Assembly: GCA_964640995.1 (NCBI GenBank)
Contig: CAZXJJ010000001.1
Span: 124,001 to 188,000, forward strand
DNA: 64,000 nt
Origin: JAAYUH01 sp964640995
GTDB lineage: Bacteria; Caldisericota; Caldisericia; B22-G15
Direction of reading: 5' to 3'
Under the pieces are notes generated by a model that ran no database searches, was not told the DNA's origin, and saw nothing but the letters and a program-made list of their open reading frames with translations. Made by a program: the position numbers and the translations under genes. Numbering within the stretch: the stretch's first letter is position 1; every line of letters starts with the position of its first letter. Positions 49,819-60,612 of this stretch are shown piece by piece.

Positions 49819-51234
49819 ATGAGTATGAATAAAAATGATAGAGTAACAGTCTTAATTGTTGACGATGAAGAAAATATACTTGAATTTTTAAATGAAGCAC
49901 TTAAACAAGATTATATTATAATTAAAGCAAAAAATGGGAAGGAGGCTCTAAAAAAAGTTAGTGAATTTTATCCAGATGTTATTTTAATGGATTATAAAAT
50001 GCCTGGAATGGATGGGATGGAGACTTTTTTAAAAATTAAAGAGATTGATAAAGACCTTCCGGTAATTTTAATGACTGCATATGGAACAAGTTCCGTTGCT
50101 ATTCAAGCGATGAAAGAGGGTGCATATGATTATGTTACAAAACCACTTGATCTTGAGGAAATAAGAGTAACTCTCAAAAGAGCAATAGAACTTAAAAAAC
50201 TTTCAGAAAAAATTAAGAAAAAAGAAGTTCATTATGAAGGTGGTTTCCAGGCAGAGGGGTTAATTGGAAAAACACAAGTTATGCAAGAAGTTTACAAGCA
50301 AATTGGAAAAGCAGCATCATCTGATGTTACAGTTTTAATTTTAGGGGAGAGTGGAACAGGAAAAGAACTTGTTGCAAAATCGATCTATAAAAATTCTTCA
50401 AGAAGAGATAAACCATTTGTTACAGTTAATTGTGCTGCTATACCAGAGGGGCTTCTCGAGTCAGAACTCTTTGGTCATGAAAAAGGCGCATTTACTGATG
50501 CAAAAGAAAGACATATTGGAAAATTTGAACAGGCAAAAGATGGGACAATCTTTTTAGATGAGATTGGTGACATGAGTTTACCACTTCAAGCAAAAATTTT
50601 AAGGGTCTTACAAGAAAGATCTTTTGAAAGAGTTGGAGGAACAGAAACAATCTATACAAATGCAAGAATAATTGCAGCAACAAATAAAAATTTATTAAAA
50701 CTTGTTGAAGAGAGAAAATTTAGAGAAGATCTTTATTATAGATTGAATGTTTTTACAATAATTCTTCCTCCATTAAGAGAAAGAAAAGAAGATATCCCAG
50801 AATTAGTTGAATATTTTATTTTCAAATATTCTCATAAATATCAAAAGTTTGTTACAGGTGTCGCACCTGAAGTCATGGAAATTTTTATGAATTACTCATG
50901 GCCAGGAAATGTAAGAGAACTCGAAAATGCAATTGCACACGCAATTGTTGCATCACATGGACAAATTATTTTAAAAGAATATCTTCCTCAAATAATTTTA
51001 GGGAACAAAAAAGTAGAAGTCATATCTAATAACATAAATGGTGATAAGGTTTTACCACTTAGCGAAGTTGTTGCTAAAGTGGAGAAAGATATGATTATTA
51101 AAGCATTAAAACAGTGCAAAGGCAATAAAACTAAAGCTGCAAAACTTTTGGGGATTTCGAGAAAATCTTTATTTAATAAAATTAGGGATTATAATATAAC
51201 CATAGAAAACATTGAAAATATAAACGAAAATTAA
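49819..51234 (+). CDS. NtrC-family sigma-54-interacting response regulator
   Basis: 471 residues. A receiver domain has acidic D15/D16 and the phospho-acceptor D58 (LMDYKMPGMDG). The AAA+ domain has Walker A GESGTGKE (176-183), Walker B DEIGDMS, and the loop GAFTDA (223-228), a variant of the GAFTGA loop that contacts sigma-54. A Fis-type helix-turn-helix closes the protein (GNKTKAAKLLGISRKSLFNKI). It activates sigma-54 promoters after phosphorylation by the kinase upstream. No -24/-12 promoter was recognised in the window. Confidence 0.93.
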   Translation: MSMNKNDRVTVLIVDDEENILEFLNEALKQDYIIIKAKNGKEALKKVSEFYPDVILMDYKMPGMDGMETFLKIKEIDKDLPVILMTAYGTSSVAIQAMKEGAYDYVTKPLDLEEIRVTLKRAIELKKLSEKIKKKEVHYEGGFQAEGLIGKTQVMQEVYKQIGKAASSDVTVLILGESGTGKELVAKSIYKNSSRRDKPFVTVNCAAIPEGLLESELFGHEKGAFTDAKERHIGKFEQAKDGTIFLDEIGDMSLPLQAKILRVLQERSFERVGGTETIYTNARIIAATNKNLLKLVEERKFREDLYYRLNVFTIILPPLRERKEDIPELVEYFIFKYSHKYQKFVTGVAPEVMEIFMNYSWPGNVRELENAIAHAIVASHGQIILKEYLPQIILGNKKVEVISNNINGDKVLPLSEVVAKVEKDMIIKALKQCKGNKTKAAKLLGISRKSLFNKIRDYNITIENIENINEN

Positions 51235-51324
51235 ATTATTTTTTAATATATAAAAAATTTTTATAAATAGAGAGGTGCTATAGGGAGTATGTTAATTAAA
51301 AAAAGAATGAAAGGAGAGGAAAGA

Positions 51325-54300
51325 ATGAAAAAATTTTTAATTATTCTAATTATTTTATCTCTTAATTTAACCCTATTTCCTTATTTTAAATTGGGTTACT
51401 CAATAACTTCTGTTGCAAATGTACTTGATGTACAATTAACTCCAAACATTGTTGGAGAACTTGTTAGAATAGATATTAAATTTACTTTAACTTCACAAAT
51501 TTTTGCAAATTCAGACAATATTGTTGTTACTTTTCCAAAAGATATAGGCGGTAATACTTCTAAAGAATTTACATTGCCTTCAATAATTCCAAAAACAGCA
51601 GTATTAATTAATGGAAGTAATAATATAACTGATGTTCAGGTGGATTTACTAAATAGAAAAGTTGCAGTTATTACTTCAATAAATTTACAAGCAGCAAATG
51701 AACATGTTTTAACTTTTTTAACTACCTCAGGAATTAAAAATCCTACAAAATCAGGCTTTTACTCATTAAAATTCAATACATCACAGGAAACAACACCAGC
51801 TACTTCACCATCTTTTTATATTTATCCAGGACCATTTGATCATGTTAAAATCATCCCAAGCCCTGCGTTTTTTACTTCAAATAGATATGCAGTAGGACCA
51901 ACTTCAGAATTTTATCTTGCAAGATACGGTTCTTCTGGAATTATGTATTTACTACCATCAGATATGTATGGAAACACTCTATTTGAAGGATATACATATA
52001 CTTTTGGCAATTTTGTAAGACCAGAGGATAAAGATTGTGGATACGATACTTATGATATACCAACTGCAAGGTGGTTTAGAATAAGTGATGCAGGTACATC
52101 AGCAAATTGGTATTGGGGTGCACCCTTTGGAACAGGTAATTCAATTTTTCTAATGCATCCAGCTAGTGTAGGACCAGATGATACAACCTTATTTATTCAT
52201 CCACTTTATAATAAAAACCTTTCTGATTTTATACTTGAAACAAAAATTGCCTTTGATAGTGCTGCTGGTTACCATGGTGGTGTAAAATTTAGATTTAATG
52301 ATTACCTTACAAGATATAATACAAAAGCAAATGGTTACTATGTTGATATATGGGGACCTAATATTAGATTATTAAAGACAGTTAATGGAGTGGAAACATT
52401 AATAACGTCAAGTCCCTTACCTGCTGCTATTACTATTAATACATGGTATACATTAAAAATAGTTGTATCTAGTTCAAATATTCAGGTTTTCTGGTATGAT
52501 CCTTCATTACCAATTCCAACAACACCAATAATTAATGCAACAGATACAACTTTTAAATCAGGTATATTTGGTGTATGGCAGTATGGCGGAGATGCAACCG
52601 CAAGAGGTACAGCGTGGGATGATTTTTATATTAAGTCATCAACAGGATCAATTCTATTCTTTGATAATTTTGAAACTAAAATAGCAGCACCAAATGATCC
52701 ACCAAATGGTGGAGTTGATGCAAACTTCAGATATTGCGATTCAAATAGTAATGGAGTTTATGATTGTATGGATTGTGTATATCTTGATCTTGATAACTCA
52801 TTTTCAGTTACAAGAGGAGACATTAGAATAACTGCTTCAACATGTGGTGGAAGTTATGGACCAGGAAGTATTGTAAAAACAGGTGATTCTGATATTGGTA
52901 TTTCTTTAAGAACATTGAATGTCTTTTTGAATCCTTCAACAGTTAGAGCAGGTGATGAAGATATAGGTGGCCCTGCACTTGACATTGGAACTAGTTTAAT
53001 TAACTTTCTTGCAGCAGAAAAACATGCTGAAAATATAAATATAAATGCTCTTTTTGACCCAAATGAATGGATTTATGAAGACTTAACAACAGCAAATTGG
53101 GTTTCCCCAGGTGATAAAAGATTAACAACAGTAACAATTGGATCAACTACTTATCCTGTAAATAGTTTAGTAAGCTCTCCTTTTGTTAAACATACCAATA
53201 ATATTAGTATAAATATTTTCTATGAACCTGGAGAGAATATTTATATGGATAATGATAATAATAATCAAGTTTCTATTGGAGATACTCGACTTACAACTGT
53301 TACTGATGTTGGACCATATCCAGCGGGTTCTACTGTTTCAGCAGGAGAAGGCGATATTGGAAGAGCTTTAATTTTGTTTGATTTTCCAACTCTAACCCCT
53401 GAAAAATTTGTAGATGCAAATGTTAATTTAATTTATGATATTGGAGAATGGATTTATAGAGACAATGATAATAACAAAGTTGTTTCACCACTAGATACAA
53501 GATTAACAAGTGTTACTATTGGAGTTACGACATACCCTGCTGGGTCTACTGTATCTCTGGGAGATTTAGATTTAGGTAGAGCACTTATTCCATTTGGCGA
53601 TCTTGATTTAGGCGAACCACTGACACCTTTTGTCGCAAATGAAAAACACGCTGAAAATGTAACTGCTGATACAAAATATAACCCTGCAGAATGGATTTAC
53701 TGGTCAGTTAATGCTATTGTTGATACAGGTGATATAAGATTAACATCAGTTACAATTGGAACTACAACCTATCCAGCTGGTTCTATTGTTACCTCTGGTT
53801 TTGCCCTATCAAATTTTGTAATTACTGAAAAATATTATGATTATGATTTTGATACCGCATTTTCAACTGAAGATTGGATTTATTATGATCATCCTGAACC
53901 ATTATTTCCAACCGGTAATGGAACTGTAAATGCAGGTGATAAAAGATTATCGAATGTAACAATTGGAAATAAATCATATCCTGCTGGTTCAATTGTATTA
54001 GCTTCCGATACTGATGTTGGGTTAGTTTTAAGTCCAATTGATAGTGTTGCACCAGCGCCAATTTTTAGATATATTGATTCTGATAATTCAGGCACATACT
54101 CTCCTTTTGAAAGAATTTATAATGATGTTAATGGTAGTGGAACAATTGACAGTGGCGATACAAGAATTAGAACTCCATCTTTAAGATTTTATAATACTGA
54201 TACAAGTAAAGATAAAGGCCTTGATTCCTGTGATTTTGTTTATCTTGACCTTGATAACTCATTGACACCATCTGAATGTGATGTGAGATTGACACCAGTC

Positions 54301-57300
54301 AATATATGGACAACAAATGCTTTTGCTCATTATGAAGCAGGGAGTAAGGTAAAAATAACAGATCTCGACGCTTCAAAATTAGATCCACTTCAAGTTATCT
54401 GGCCATTTATGATGCTAAAACAATATTCAAACCCTTCTGATAGACTATTCTTTGATTACCATTTTGGTGATTATAATTCAAATAAAGTATGGGATGATAA
54501 TGAACCTGTTAATTTTGTTATAGATTTTGTATGGAATTATAAATTGATTAATGGAATTCAAAAGTATGTTGTCTCTCCAGGTGATTTAAGAATTTCAACT
54601 AACTTTTTAATTAATTCAAGTTTAGTTGGAATAAATCCAGGAGTTGTAGATATAAATGGATTTTATACAGCACCAGTTATGGGAAGTGCTGACCCACCAT
54701 ATGAAGTTACTTTAAATGTTACTTTAACATTTGGTGGAATATCAAGAACTGGTTCATCAAAAATAGTTTTATTTAGAGGACCTCCGAAAGTTACTTTATC
54801 ACCTCAGACACAGTGGCTCACTCCTTGCACAGAGTATCAGTACAAAGCATTAGTTACTGATGTTTCAGGTAATCCAATACCATATGCGGAAAATAATGTA
54901 AATTTTGGTGTTGGTTATCCAAAAAATACAGCTACAAATAATTATCCAATGCCATATTCATTTGGATTTACAGGTACTTATCCAGAAGATCTGGGTATGC
55001 AACTCGTTGAATTTTCAAATTTTGAAAAACATGCTGATAATGTTTTAATAAATGTTCCTGCTAATAATGGAAAATTTGATTATGGTGAGTGGATTTATAG
55101 AGATAATGATTTATCTAATTCAGTTTCTCCTGGTGACCTAAGATTAACTAAAGTATATAAAGCAGGAAAAACCTATGCACCTGGAACAATAGTGCAATTA
55201 GGTGATTGGGATGCTGGTACTGCACTTATAGCCTTTAATAATTTAAAAGAAAGACACACTCAACATATTAATTCAAATGCTCCATTCCCACCTGCATATG
55301 ATGTTGGTGAATATATTTATTCAGATGAAGATTCAAATTTTGCTGTATCCTATGGAGATATAAGGCTTAGTGATGTTAAAAGAGGTTCTGTATTTTATGC
55401 AGCAGGAACTAAAGTAAATGATAAAGATATTGGTGATGCCTTAAGGCAATTTAGTGATGATGCACCAGCGGGTGTAGATGTTAAATTTGTTGACTTGAAT
55501 GGTAATGGAGTTTTTGATAATGGATACTGGTTCCAGAGTAATAATGATTGGTATTATTTCCCTGGTGAATGGTTATATATAGATATTGGTACTATTGGTG
55601 TTGTAGGTCCTGGTGATTATAGAATAATATCTTGTAGTTGCCTTTTAAACTGCTCAATATGTGGACCTATGGGTCTTAAACCTGGTTATGTTTTAGCAAC
55701 AGATCATGATCAGAATTACAGTTTAAAAGCAGATCCTAATATTGATGAAAAAATTAAATTTGTTGATAGAAACTCAAATGGTTCTTGGGATTATTTAACA
55801 GAGCCATTATATTGGGATAAAAATGGAGATTCTTATGTTACTAAAGATGATATAAGACTTTCTGATGTTGCTATGCCTGGAGCAATAATAGATAAAACTG
55901 GAAAATTTACTTCATCTTCCTGTGCAGGTGGTGAATATAGCATATGGGCTTCATTTACTTATAATAGTACATGTGTTGATGGCACCTGTGGTGGTGCAGT
56001 TGTTTATAATTCAATACCAACATACGCAATAGTTACAACAGCAGTTAGGGTTGAAGTTTCTCCAAGAAATATTACTTTAATTTCAGGTGAAAGAGTTAAA
56101 TTTACAGCAGTTGCTCTTGACCCTCTTGATCATGTTGTTATAACTTCGAAACCAGTATGGAGTTTATTAAACATGGATCCTATGTATCCAGTTGGAACAA
56201 TTGATTCTTCGACAGGATTATTTACTGCATCATCTGGCAGATGTGTTGAGGGATATGCTATAGCAACAATTCATACCACATGTTGTGGTGATATATCTTC
56301 AACACTACCTCCTCCAGAAGAAAATAGAACTTCCGCAAAAATAAAAATTAATGGTTTAGTCGATGTACTTGAACAATCAATTACATTCTCTGGTGCAGAA
56401 ATAAGCGCAAATCTAAAATGGTTTGTTGATCAAAGCGGAGATAAGCTAAAGGTAACCATAACTACAAGTTTAGGAACTTCAAAAGAACTTTATTTCACCC
56501 CACCAACAGCAAGTGTTGGAACATGGCAGAATATTTTTGTATCAGTTCCAATAATAGAACTTGGAATAACAACGATCGGAACTACTGTATCTGTTACAAT
56601 TAGAGGGGATGTTATACCATCATATCCATCTTCAAAGTGGTGCACATTTGACCTTTATACATTTAACTTTACAACAACACCACTTCTTACGATAAGTGGT
56701 GATAGTTTTACAATAGGAACTTCAATTTCAGGTTCACTAACATCACTTTCTGATTTGAATAGCGATGGCTCTCTTGATCCATTACCATTTATAAAAATTG
56801 TATTATCAGGTCCTTATACAGAAGATTTAATTCTTGAACCTTGGGGCTCAACTTCTGTTGTTGATGTACAAACAGACCTAAATGGCAAATTTAATCTTGG
56901 AACAGGTTGGGTTGATTCACTTGGTTATCATGGTGCAAAATATGATGGAATATATAAAATTGAAGCATTATCTTCTCCACCAAGTTATAAGTATATTTAT
57001 CTTAAATATAAAGATACAATAACAACAAATCTTGCAAATATCACAGTAGATTTAAATAACCTACAGATTATTGAAGGTACATTACAACTTCCAAATAATC
57101 TCACTCCAGGAAATAATGATGTATATGTGGAACTATGGAAGGTTGATCCTGTTAAAGGTTATGAAAGAATAAATATTTCAAGTGGACCTATTAATGAAAT
57201 TGTAAGACCTAATCTTCCACCACAAACATATGCACCTGTTAAACTTGGCGCAAATGGATACTTTAAAATTTATGCAATAATAGATGAACTTGGAAGTTAT

Positions 57301-60300
57301 GCACTATTTACAAGAGTTGGAAATGAAAAAAGCTCTCAAGGAGATTATCTATATGGAAGATATTATGATCAGGTAGGAAGCCCAACTCCTTATAGACCAT
57401 TTTCAATTGCAGCGCCAAATTACAAAGCAACTCTACTTGTTGAACCAACTGTTCTTTACGCTAATAAGTTGAATTACTTTACAATTTTTGTAACAGATCC
57501 ATCTGGAAATCCAATAGATGAGTTATCACTTAACCTTAAAGATAAATTTACATTTGAACTTCCTCCAGGATGGACTCTTCAAAATAGAATGGTTAAACCA
57601 ATAACAAAAGGAACATACCTTATTTCTGGAACACCTGTAGGAACTGGAAGTGGTTCAATGGTTGTTAAGGTTGCTGGCGCAGTGCTTCTTTCACTTCCAA
57701 TTCAACCCTTGTCCCTCTATAATCCATATGCTTACATTGATTTAACATCTGTAAGATTAGATAGAGAAATGATTCCACCTGTTGTTGGAGAAGAATATGT
57801 CCTTGTCTTTGGATTCCATCAGCCACCAACTCCTGGACTTGTTGTTTTTGATCCAGCAGAGGAGTTTGAAATTGATAAAGATGACACGATTTTTGTTGAA
57901 GAAATTTCAAGAAGTGATACAGAAATAAAACTAAAATTTATTCCAACAATGTACACTGAATTGCCAGTAAATCTTAAATTTGGTTTAAGAGGAGTTGATA
58001 ATAGAAGCGATGAAGAAAATGGAAGAGTGTCTGATAGTGAAATTAAATTCAAATTATTTGGTAAATTCCAAAATATTTTAGGATTTAAAATCAAAGTTGA
58101 GACCACGCCTCAAGAAATTATTCAGGGTAGCGTTGGTGCACTAAGAATAACTGTTTTAGATATGAATGATGTTCCAAGAAACAACGCTTGGGTTGAGATT
58201 TGGGGTTATAACAAAGATGGTTCACCAGTTTCTGATATGTTTAATGTTGGTGGACCAACTCCAAAAATTATAATAGATGCTTCTCACCTTAATCCACTAA
58301 ATCAAAACATTCTCAATGGAATTTACACCCAACTTAACATTGGATTCAATCATGCATCAGATCCTGAAAAAGATAGAGTACCATTTGAAGTAAGAAGATA
58401 TACACTTGTTAAAGTTTATACAGGAGACCCAAGTATTCCAACTTCAAAGATTATGGGTTATATACCTTATGCTTTTGTAATTAAACCTAAGAAAGCGCTT
58501 AATATATCACTTCTTTCAATTGATGGAATGACAACATATAACAAGATTCTTGCAGGAAGAATACATCAACTTTTGATAAATGCTCCAGGTGTTCCTGCTG
58601 GTTCTGAAATAATAGCTATTGGTTCAAAGGGATCAACTTTTGTAAATAATATGAATGGAACTTTCACATTAACCCTTGGTGAGCCATATCTTGAAGAAGG
58701 TAATGCAAGAATTGTAGCAATAGGTCCAAATAGAGATACATATGGTGATATTGATGTTCCAATTGTTAAACCAAAATTAGTAATAACTCCATCTGATAAT
58801 ATACTTTCTGCAGAAATAAATGAAACAATAACCTTCTCACTATTTGATCCAATAACAAATGCTCCATTCTATGCAAAAGAGGTTGGAGTAGATGGAAAAG
58901 TTGACTCTAATGGAGCACCATTTGGATTTAGAACAGTAATTATGAATAAAGTTTCAGTGAGTGGTGTTTCATCTGGAACACTCACTGTAAATGGAAGAGA
59001 TAACAAGAACCCAACCTTACCTGATTCTCCAAAAGTTATTTTATATTACACAACAAATGATACACCAGTTGGAAAATTTGTAGTTTTAAATGAATTCGAT
59101 CTTATCTCTGTAAAGGTGACTGTTGAAATTTCAACTCCTCAAGGTACAATAATTGATAAAGCAATTGTTAATAAGCCAAATAGAATTAAGATAACAGTTG
59201 TTGATGCTCATAATAGCCCTGTTGCAAATGCAGAGGTTATAATAGCATTTGCTTATAATTATGCTCTAACAACTTATGATTTGAAATTATATACAGATAA
59301 TTCAGGAGTCGCTTCTTCACCAAACTTTGTTCCAAAATATGCAGGTGGATATGATATTGTTGTTAAGAAGCAAGACAAAGAATATGTTTTCTATGATTAC
59401 TTCTATGCAAGAGAAGTAACTGAAGATACAACACCACCTCAGATTTTAATAATTGAGCCAGAAGATGGTAGCACTTCTCAAAAAGCAAAAATTGAGGTTA
59501 TTGGAAAAGTTTCTGATGATTCAAAAGTTACTGCTGTTTATGTAAATGGAATGAGAGTTGATTTGCTTCCAGATGGAACATTTATGACCTATGTAACTCT
59601 TGATGATGGAACAAATAGAATAAGAGTTATTGCAGTCGATGAGTTTGGAAATATAGGAACAAAGGAGATTTATGTTATCTATAAAACACCAACATTAACA
59701 CTTATTATTGATCCAATTCCTTCATTTGTTAATACACCTATTATAAAAATTAAAGGTTCAACTGATAAAGGCGCAATAGTTTATGTAAATGATGAAGAAA
59801 TTGATGTAAATTCAGAAGGAAAATTTGAAATACCATATACCTTAATTGAAGGATTAAATACGATTGTTATTAGATCAGAGAAAGGAACACTTACAAGAAC
59901 TAGAAGAATTTCAGTTACTCTTGATACAACTCCTCCAAAATTACAGGTTACAATTCCTGAAAATGTTTTAGAAAGAATATTTGAAGTTAAGGGAACAACT
60001 GAAGTTGGTGCAACAGTAACAATAAATGATGAGCCGGTTTTAGTAAATCCAGATGGATCCTTCTCTTATGTTCTAACAATCCCCGTAGGAGAAAAAGAAC
60101 TTAGAGTTATTGTTAAAGCACAAGATAAGGCAGGAAACACTTCAACTGTTTCTAAAACGGTAAAATATAGAAGAGAAATAATAATTGAAATGATAATAGA
60201 TTCTCCTGTTATTAAGGTAACAAAAGATGGAGTTTCAACAACAGTTATATACGAAATTGCTCCATTTACCATGCCTCCTGGAAGAACTATGGTCCCATTA

Positions 60301-60588
60301 AGATTTATTGCAGAAACATTTGGAGCAAGGGTTGATTGGGATCCAAAGACAGAAGGAATTCATATTGAACTTAAAAAGAGCGATGGAACAATGATTATAA
60401 TTGATATGCAACTTAGAAACAAAATTGCTTATGTAAATGGTAAACCATATGTTCTTGATGTTGCTCCATTTACTGTTGAGCCACAAGGAAGAACAGTTGT
60501 ACCAATAAGGTTCATTGCAGAAGCATTCGGCGCAAAAGTTGACTGGAATCCAGTTCTTCAAAAAGTAACAATAACTTACTATCCATAG
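51325..60588 (+). CDS. Giant secreted multidomain surface protein with calcium-loop-like repeats and C-terminal copper amine oxidase-like domain
   Basis: 3087 residues. A signal peptide (KKFLIILIILSLNLTLFPYF) is followed by a secreted N-terminal region (to ~290), a laminin-G-like sandwich (~294-446), then about twelve repeats (466-1522) with D-x-D/N-x-x-x-V-x-x-G-D-x-R-L loops that resemble EF-hand/dockerin calcium loops. Big-2-type Ig domains lie at ~1152 and ~1576. Beta-sandwich regions continue to ~2700, then three Ig-like units of glucodextranase-B type (~2702-2950). The C-terminus (~2954-3087) is two copies of the stalk motif (MVPLRFIAETFGARVDW / VVPIRFIAEAFGAKVDW). ATG 51325 is chosen for its AGGAGAGG; ATG 51289 is in frame but less well placed. 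Confidence 0.85.
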   Translation: MKKFLIILIILSLNLTLFPYFKLGYSITSVANVLDVQLTPNIVGELVRIDIKFTLTSQIFANSDNIVVTFPKDIGGNTSKEFTLPSIIPKTAVLINGSNNITDVQVDLLNRKVAVITSINLQAANEHVLTFLTTSGIKNPTKSGFYSLKFNTSQETTPATSPSFYIYPGPFDHVKIIPSPAFFTSNRYAVGPTSEFYLARYGSSGIMYLLPSDMYGNTLFEGYTYTFGNFVRPEDKDCGYDTYDIPTARWFRISDAGTSANWYWGAPFGTGNSIFLMHPASVGPDDTTLFIHPLYNKNLSDFILETKIAFDSAAGYHGGVKFRFNDYLTRYNTKANGYYVDIWGPNIRLLKTVNGVETLITSSPLPAAITINTWYTLKIVVSSSNIQVFWYDPSLPIPTTPIINATDTTFKSGIFGVWQYGGDATARGTAWDDFYIKSSTGSILFFDNFETKIAAPNDPPNGGVDANFRYCDSNSNGVYDCMDCVYLDLDNSFSVTRGDIRITASTCGGSYGPGSIVKTGDSDIGISLRTLNVFLNPSTVRAGDEDIGGPALDIGTSLINFLAAEKHAENININALFDPNEWIYEDLTTANWVSPGDKRLTTVTIGSTTYPVNSLVSSPFVKHTNNISINIFYEPGENIYMDNDNNNQVSIGDTRLTTVTDVGPYPAGSTVSAGEGDIGRALILFDFPTLTPEKFVDANVNLIYDIGEWIYRDNDNNKVVSPLDTRLTSVTIGVTTYPAGSTVSLGDLDLGRALIPFGDLDLGEPLTPFVANEKHAENVTADTKYNPAEWIYWSVNAIVDTGDIRLTSVTIGTTTYPAGSIVTSGFALSNFVITEKYYDYDFDTAFSTEDWIYYDHPEPLFPTGNGTVNAGDKRLSNVTIGNKSYPAGSIVLASDTDVGLVLSPIDSVAPAPIFRYIDSDNSGTYSPFERIYNDVNGSGTIDSGDTRIRTPSLRFYNTDTSKDKGLDSCDFVYLDLDNSLTPSECDVRLTPVNIWTTNAFAHYEAGSKVKITDLDASKLDPLQVIWPFMMLKQYSNPSDRLFFDYHFGDYNSNKVWDDNEPVNFVIDFVWNYKLINGIQKYVVSPGDLRISTNFLINSSLVGINPGVVDINGFYTAPVMGSADPPYEVTLNVTLTFGGISRTGSSKIVLFRGPPKVTLSPQTQWLTPCTEYQYKALVTDVSGNPIPYAENNVNFGVGYPKNTATNNYPMPYSFGFTGTYPEDLGMQLVEFSNFEKHADNVLINVPANNGKFDYGEWIYRDNDLSNSVSPGDLRLTKVYKAGKTYAPGTIVQLGDWDAGTALIAFNNLKERHTQHINSNAPFPPAYDVGEYIYSDEDSNFAVSYGDIRLSDVKRGSVFYAAGTKVNDKDIGDALRQFSDDAPAGVDVKFVDLNGNGVFDNGYWFQSNNDWYYFPGEWLYIDIGTIGVVGPGDYRIISCSCLLNCSICGPMGLKPGYVLATDHDQNYSLKADPNIDEKIKFVDRNSNGSWDYLTEPLYWDKNGDSYVTKDDIRLSDVAMPGAIIDKTGKFTSSSCAGGEYSIWASFTYNSTCVDGTCGGAVVYNSIPTYAIVTTAVRVEVSPRNITLISGERVKFTAVALDPLDHVVITSKPVWSLLNMDPMYPVGTIDSSTGLFTASSGRCVEGYAIATIHTTCCGDISSTLPPPEENRTSAKIKINGLVDVLEQSITFSGAEISANLKWFVDQSGDKLKVTITTSLGTSKELYFTPPTASVGTWQNIFVSVPIIELGITTIGTTVSVTIRGDVIPSYPSSKWCTFDLYTFNFTTTPLLTISGDSFTIGTSISGSLTSLSDLNSDGSLDPLPFIKIVLSGPYTEDLILEPWGSTSVVDVQTDLNGKFNLGTGWVDSLGYHGAKYDGIYKIEALSSPPSYKYIYLKYKDTITTNLANITVDLNNLQIIEGTLQLPNNLTPGNNDVYVELWKVDPVKGYERINISSGPINEIVRPNLPPQTYAPVKLGANGYFKIYAIIDELGSYALFTRVGNEKSSQGDYLYGRYYDQVGSPTPYRPFSIAAPNYKATLLVEPTVLYANKLNYFTIFVTDPSGNPIDELSLNLKDKFTFELPPGWTLQNRMVKPITKGTYLISGTPVGTGSGSMVVKVAGAVLLSLPIQPLSLYNPYAYIDLTSVRLDREMIPPVVGEEYVLVFGFHQPPTPGLVVFDPAEEFEIDKDDTIFVEEISRSDTEIKLKFIPTMYTELPVNLKFGLRGVDNRSDEENGRVSDSEIKFKLFGKFQNILGFKIKVETTPQEIIQGSVGALRITVLDMNDVPRNNAWVEIWGYNKDGSPVSDMFNVGGPTPKIIIDASHLNPLNQNILNGIYTQLNIGFNHASDPEKDRVPFEVRRYTLVKVYTGDPSIPTSKIMGYIPYAFVIKPKKALNISLLSIDGMTTYNKILAGRIHQLLINAPGVPAGSEIIAIGSKGSTFVNNMNGTFTLTLGEPYLEEGNARIVAIGPNRDTYGDIDVPIVKPKLVITPSDNILSAEINETITFSLFDPITNAPFYAKEVGVDGKVDSNGAPFGFRTVIMNKVSVSGVSSGTLTVNGRDNKNPTLPDSPKVILYYTTNDTPVGKFVVLNEFDLISVKVTVEISTPQGTIIDKAIVNKPNRIKITVVDAHNSPVANAEVIIAFAYNYALTTYDLKLYTDNSGVASSPNFVPKYAGGYDIVVKKQDKEYVFYDYFYAREVTEDTTPPQILIIEPEDGSTSQKAKIEVIGKVSDDSKVTAVYVNGMRVDLLPDGTFMTYVTLDDGTNRIRVIAVDEFGNIGTKEIYVIYKTPTLTLIIDPIPSFVNTPIIKIKGSTDKGAIVYVNDEEIDVNSEGKFEIPYTLIEGLNTIVIRSEKGTLTRTRRISVTLDTTPPKLQVTIPENVLERIFEVKGTTEVGATVTINDEPVLVNPDGSFSYVLTIPVGEKELRVIVKAQDKAGNTSTVSKTVKYRREIIIEMIIDSPVIKVTKDGVSTTVIYEIAPFTMPPGRTMVPLRFIAETFGARVDWDPKTEGIHIELKKSDGTMIIIDMQLRNKIAYVNGKPYVLDVAPFTVEPQGRTVVPIRFIAEAFGAKVDWNPVLQKVTITYYP
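52720..55890 (+). repeat. About twelve tandem protein repeats of 50-80 codons inside the giant gene
   Basis: Units contain KHAENI-like heads, E-W-I-Y, a D-N-D-N-N-x-V-S-x-G-D-x-R-L loop, then T-x-V-T-I-G-x-x-T-Y-P-A-G-S-x-V and D-x-D-I-G-x-A-L tails. Clear copies begin near 53010, 53185, 53395, 53638, 53822, 55020 and 55240; diverged copies lie at 52720, 54055, 54460, 55470 and 55750. The copies are diverged at DNA level, so they are not recent duplications. Confidence 0.8.
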
Positions 60589-60612
60589 GATTAATTTAGG
60601 AATTAGAAAAAA

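Noticed and set aside
51235..51324. Sigma-54 promoter before the giant gene
   Set aside because: No GG-N10-GC with -24/-12 spacing is present despite the adjacent NtrC-type regulator.
53822..54095. Antisense frames inside the giant surface gene
   Set aside because: They mirror the repetitive AT-rich coding sequence and show no domain or ribosome binding site.
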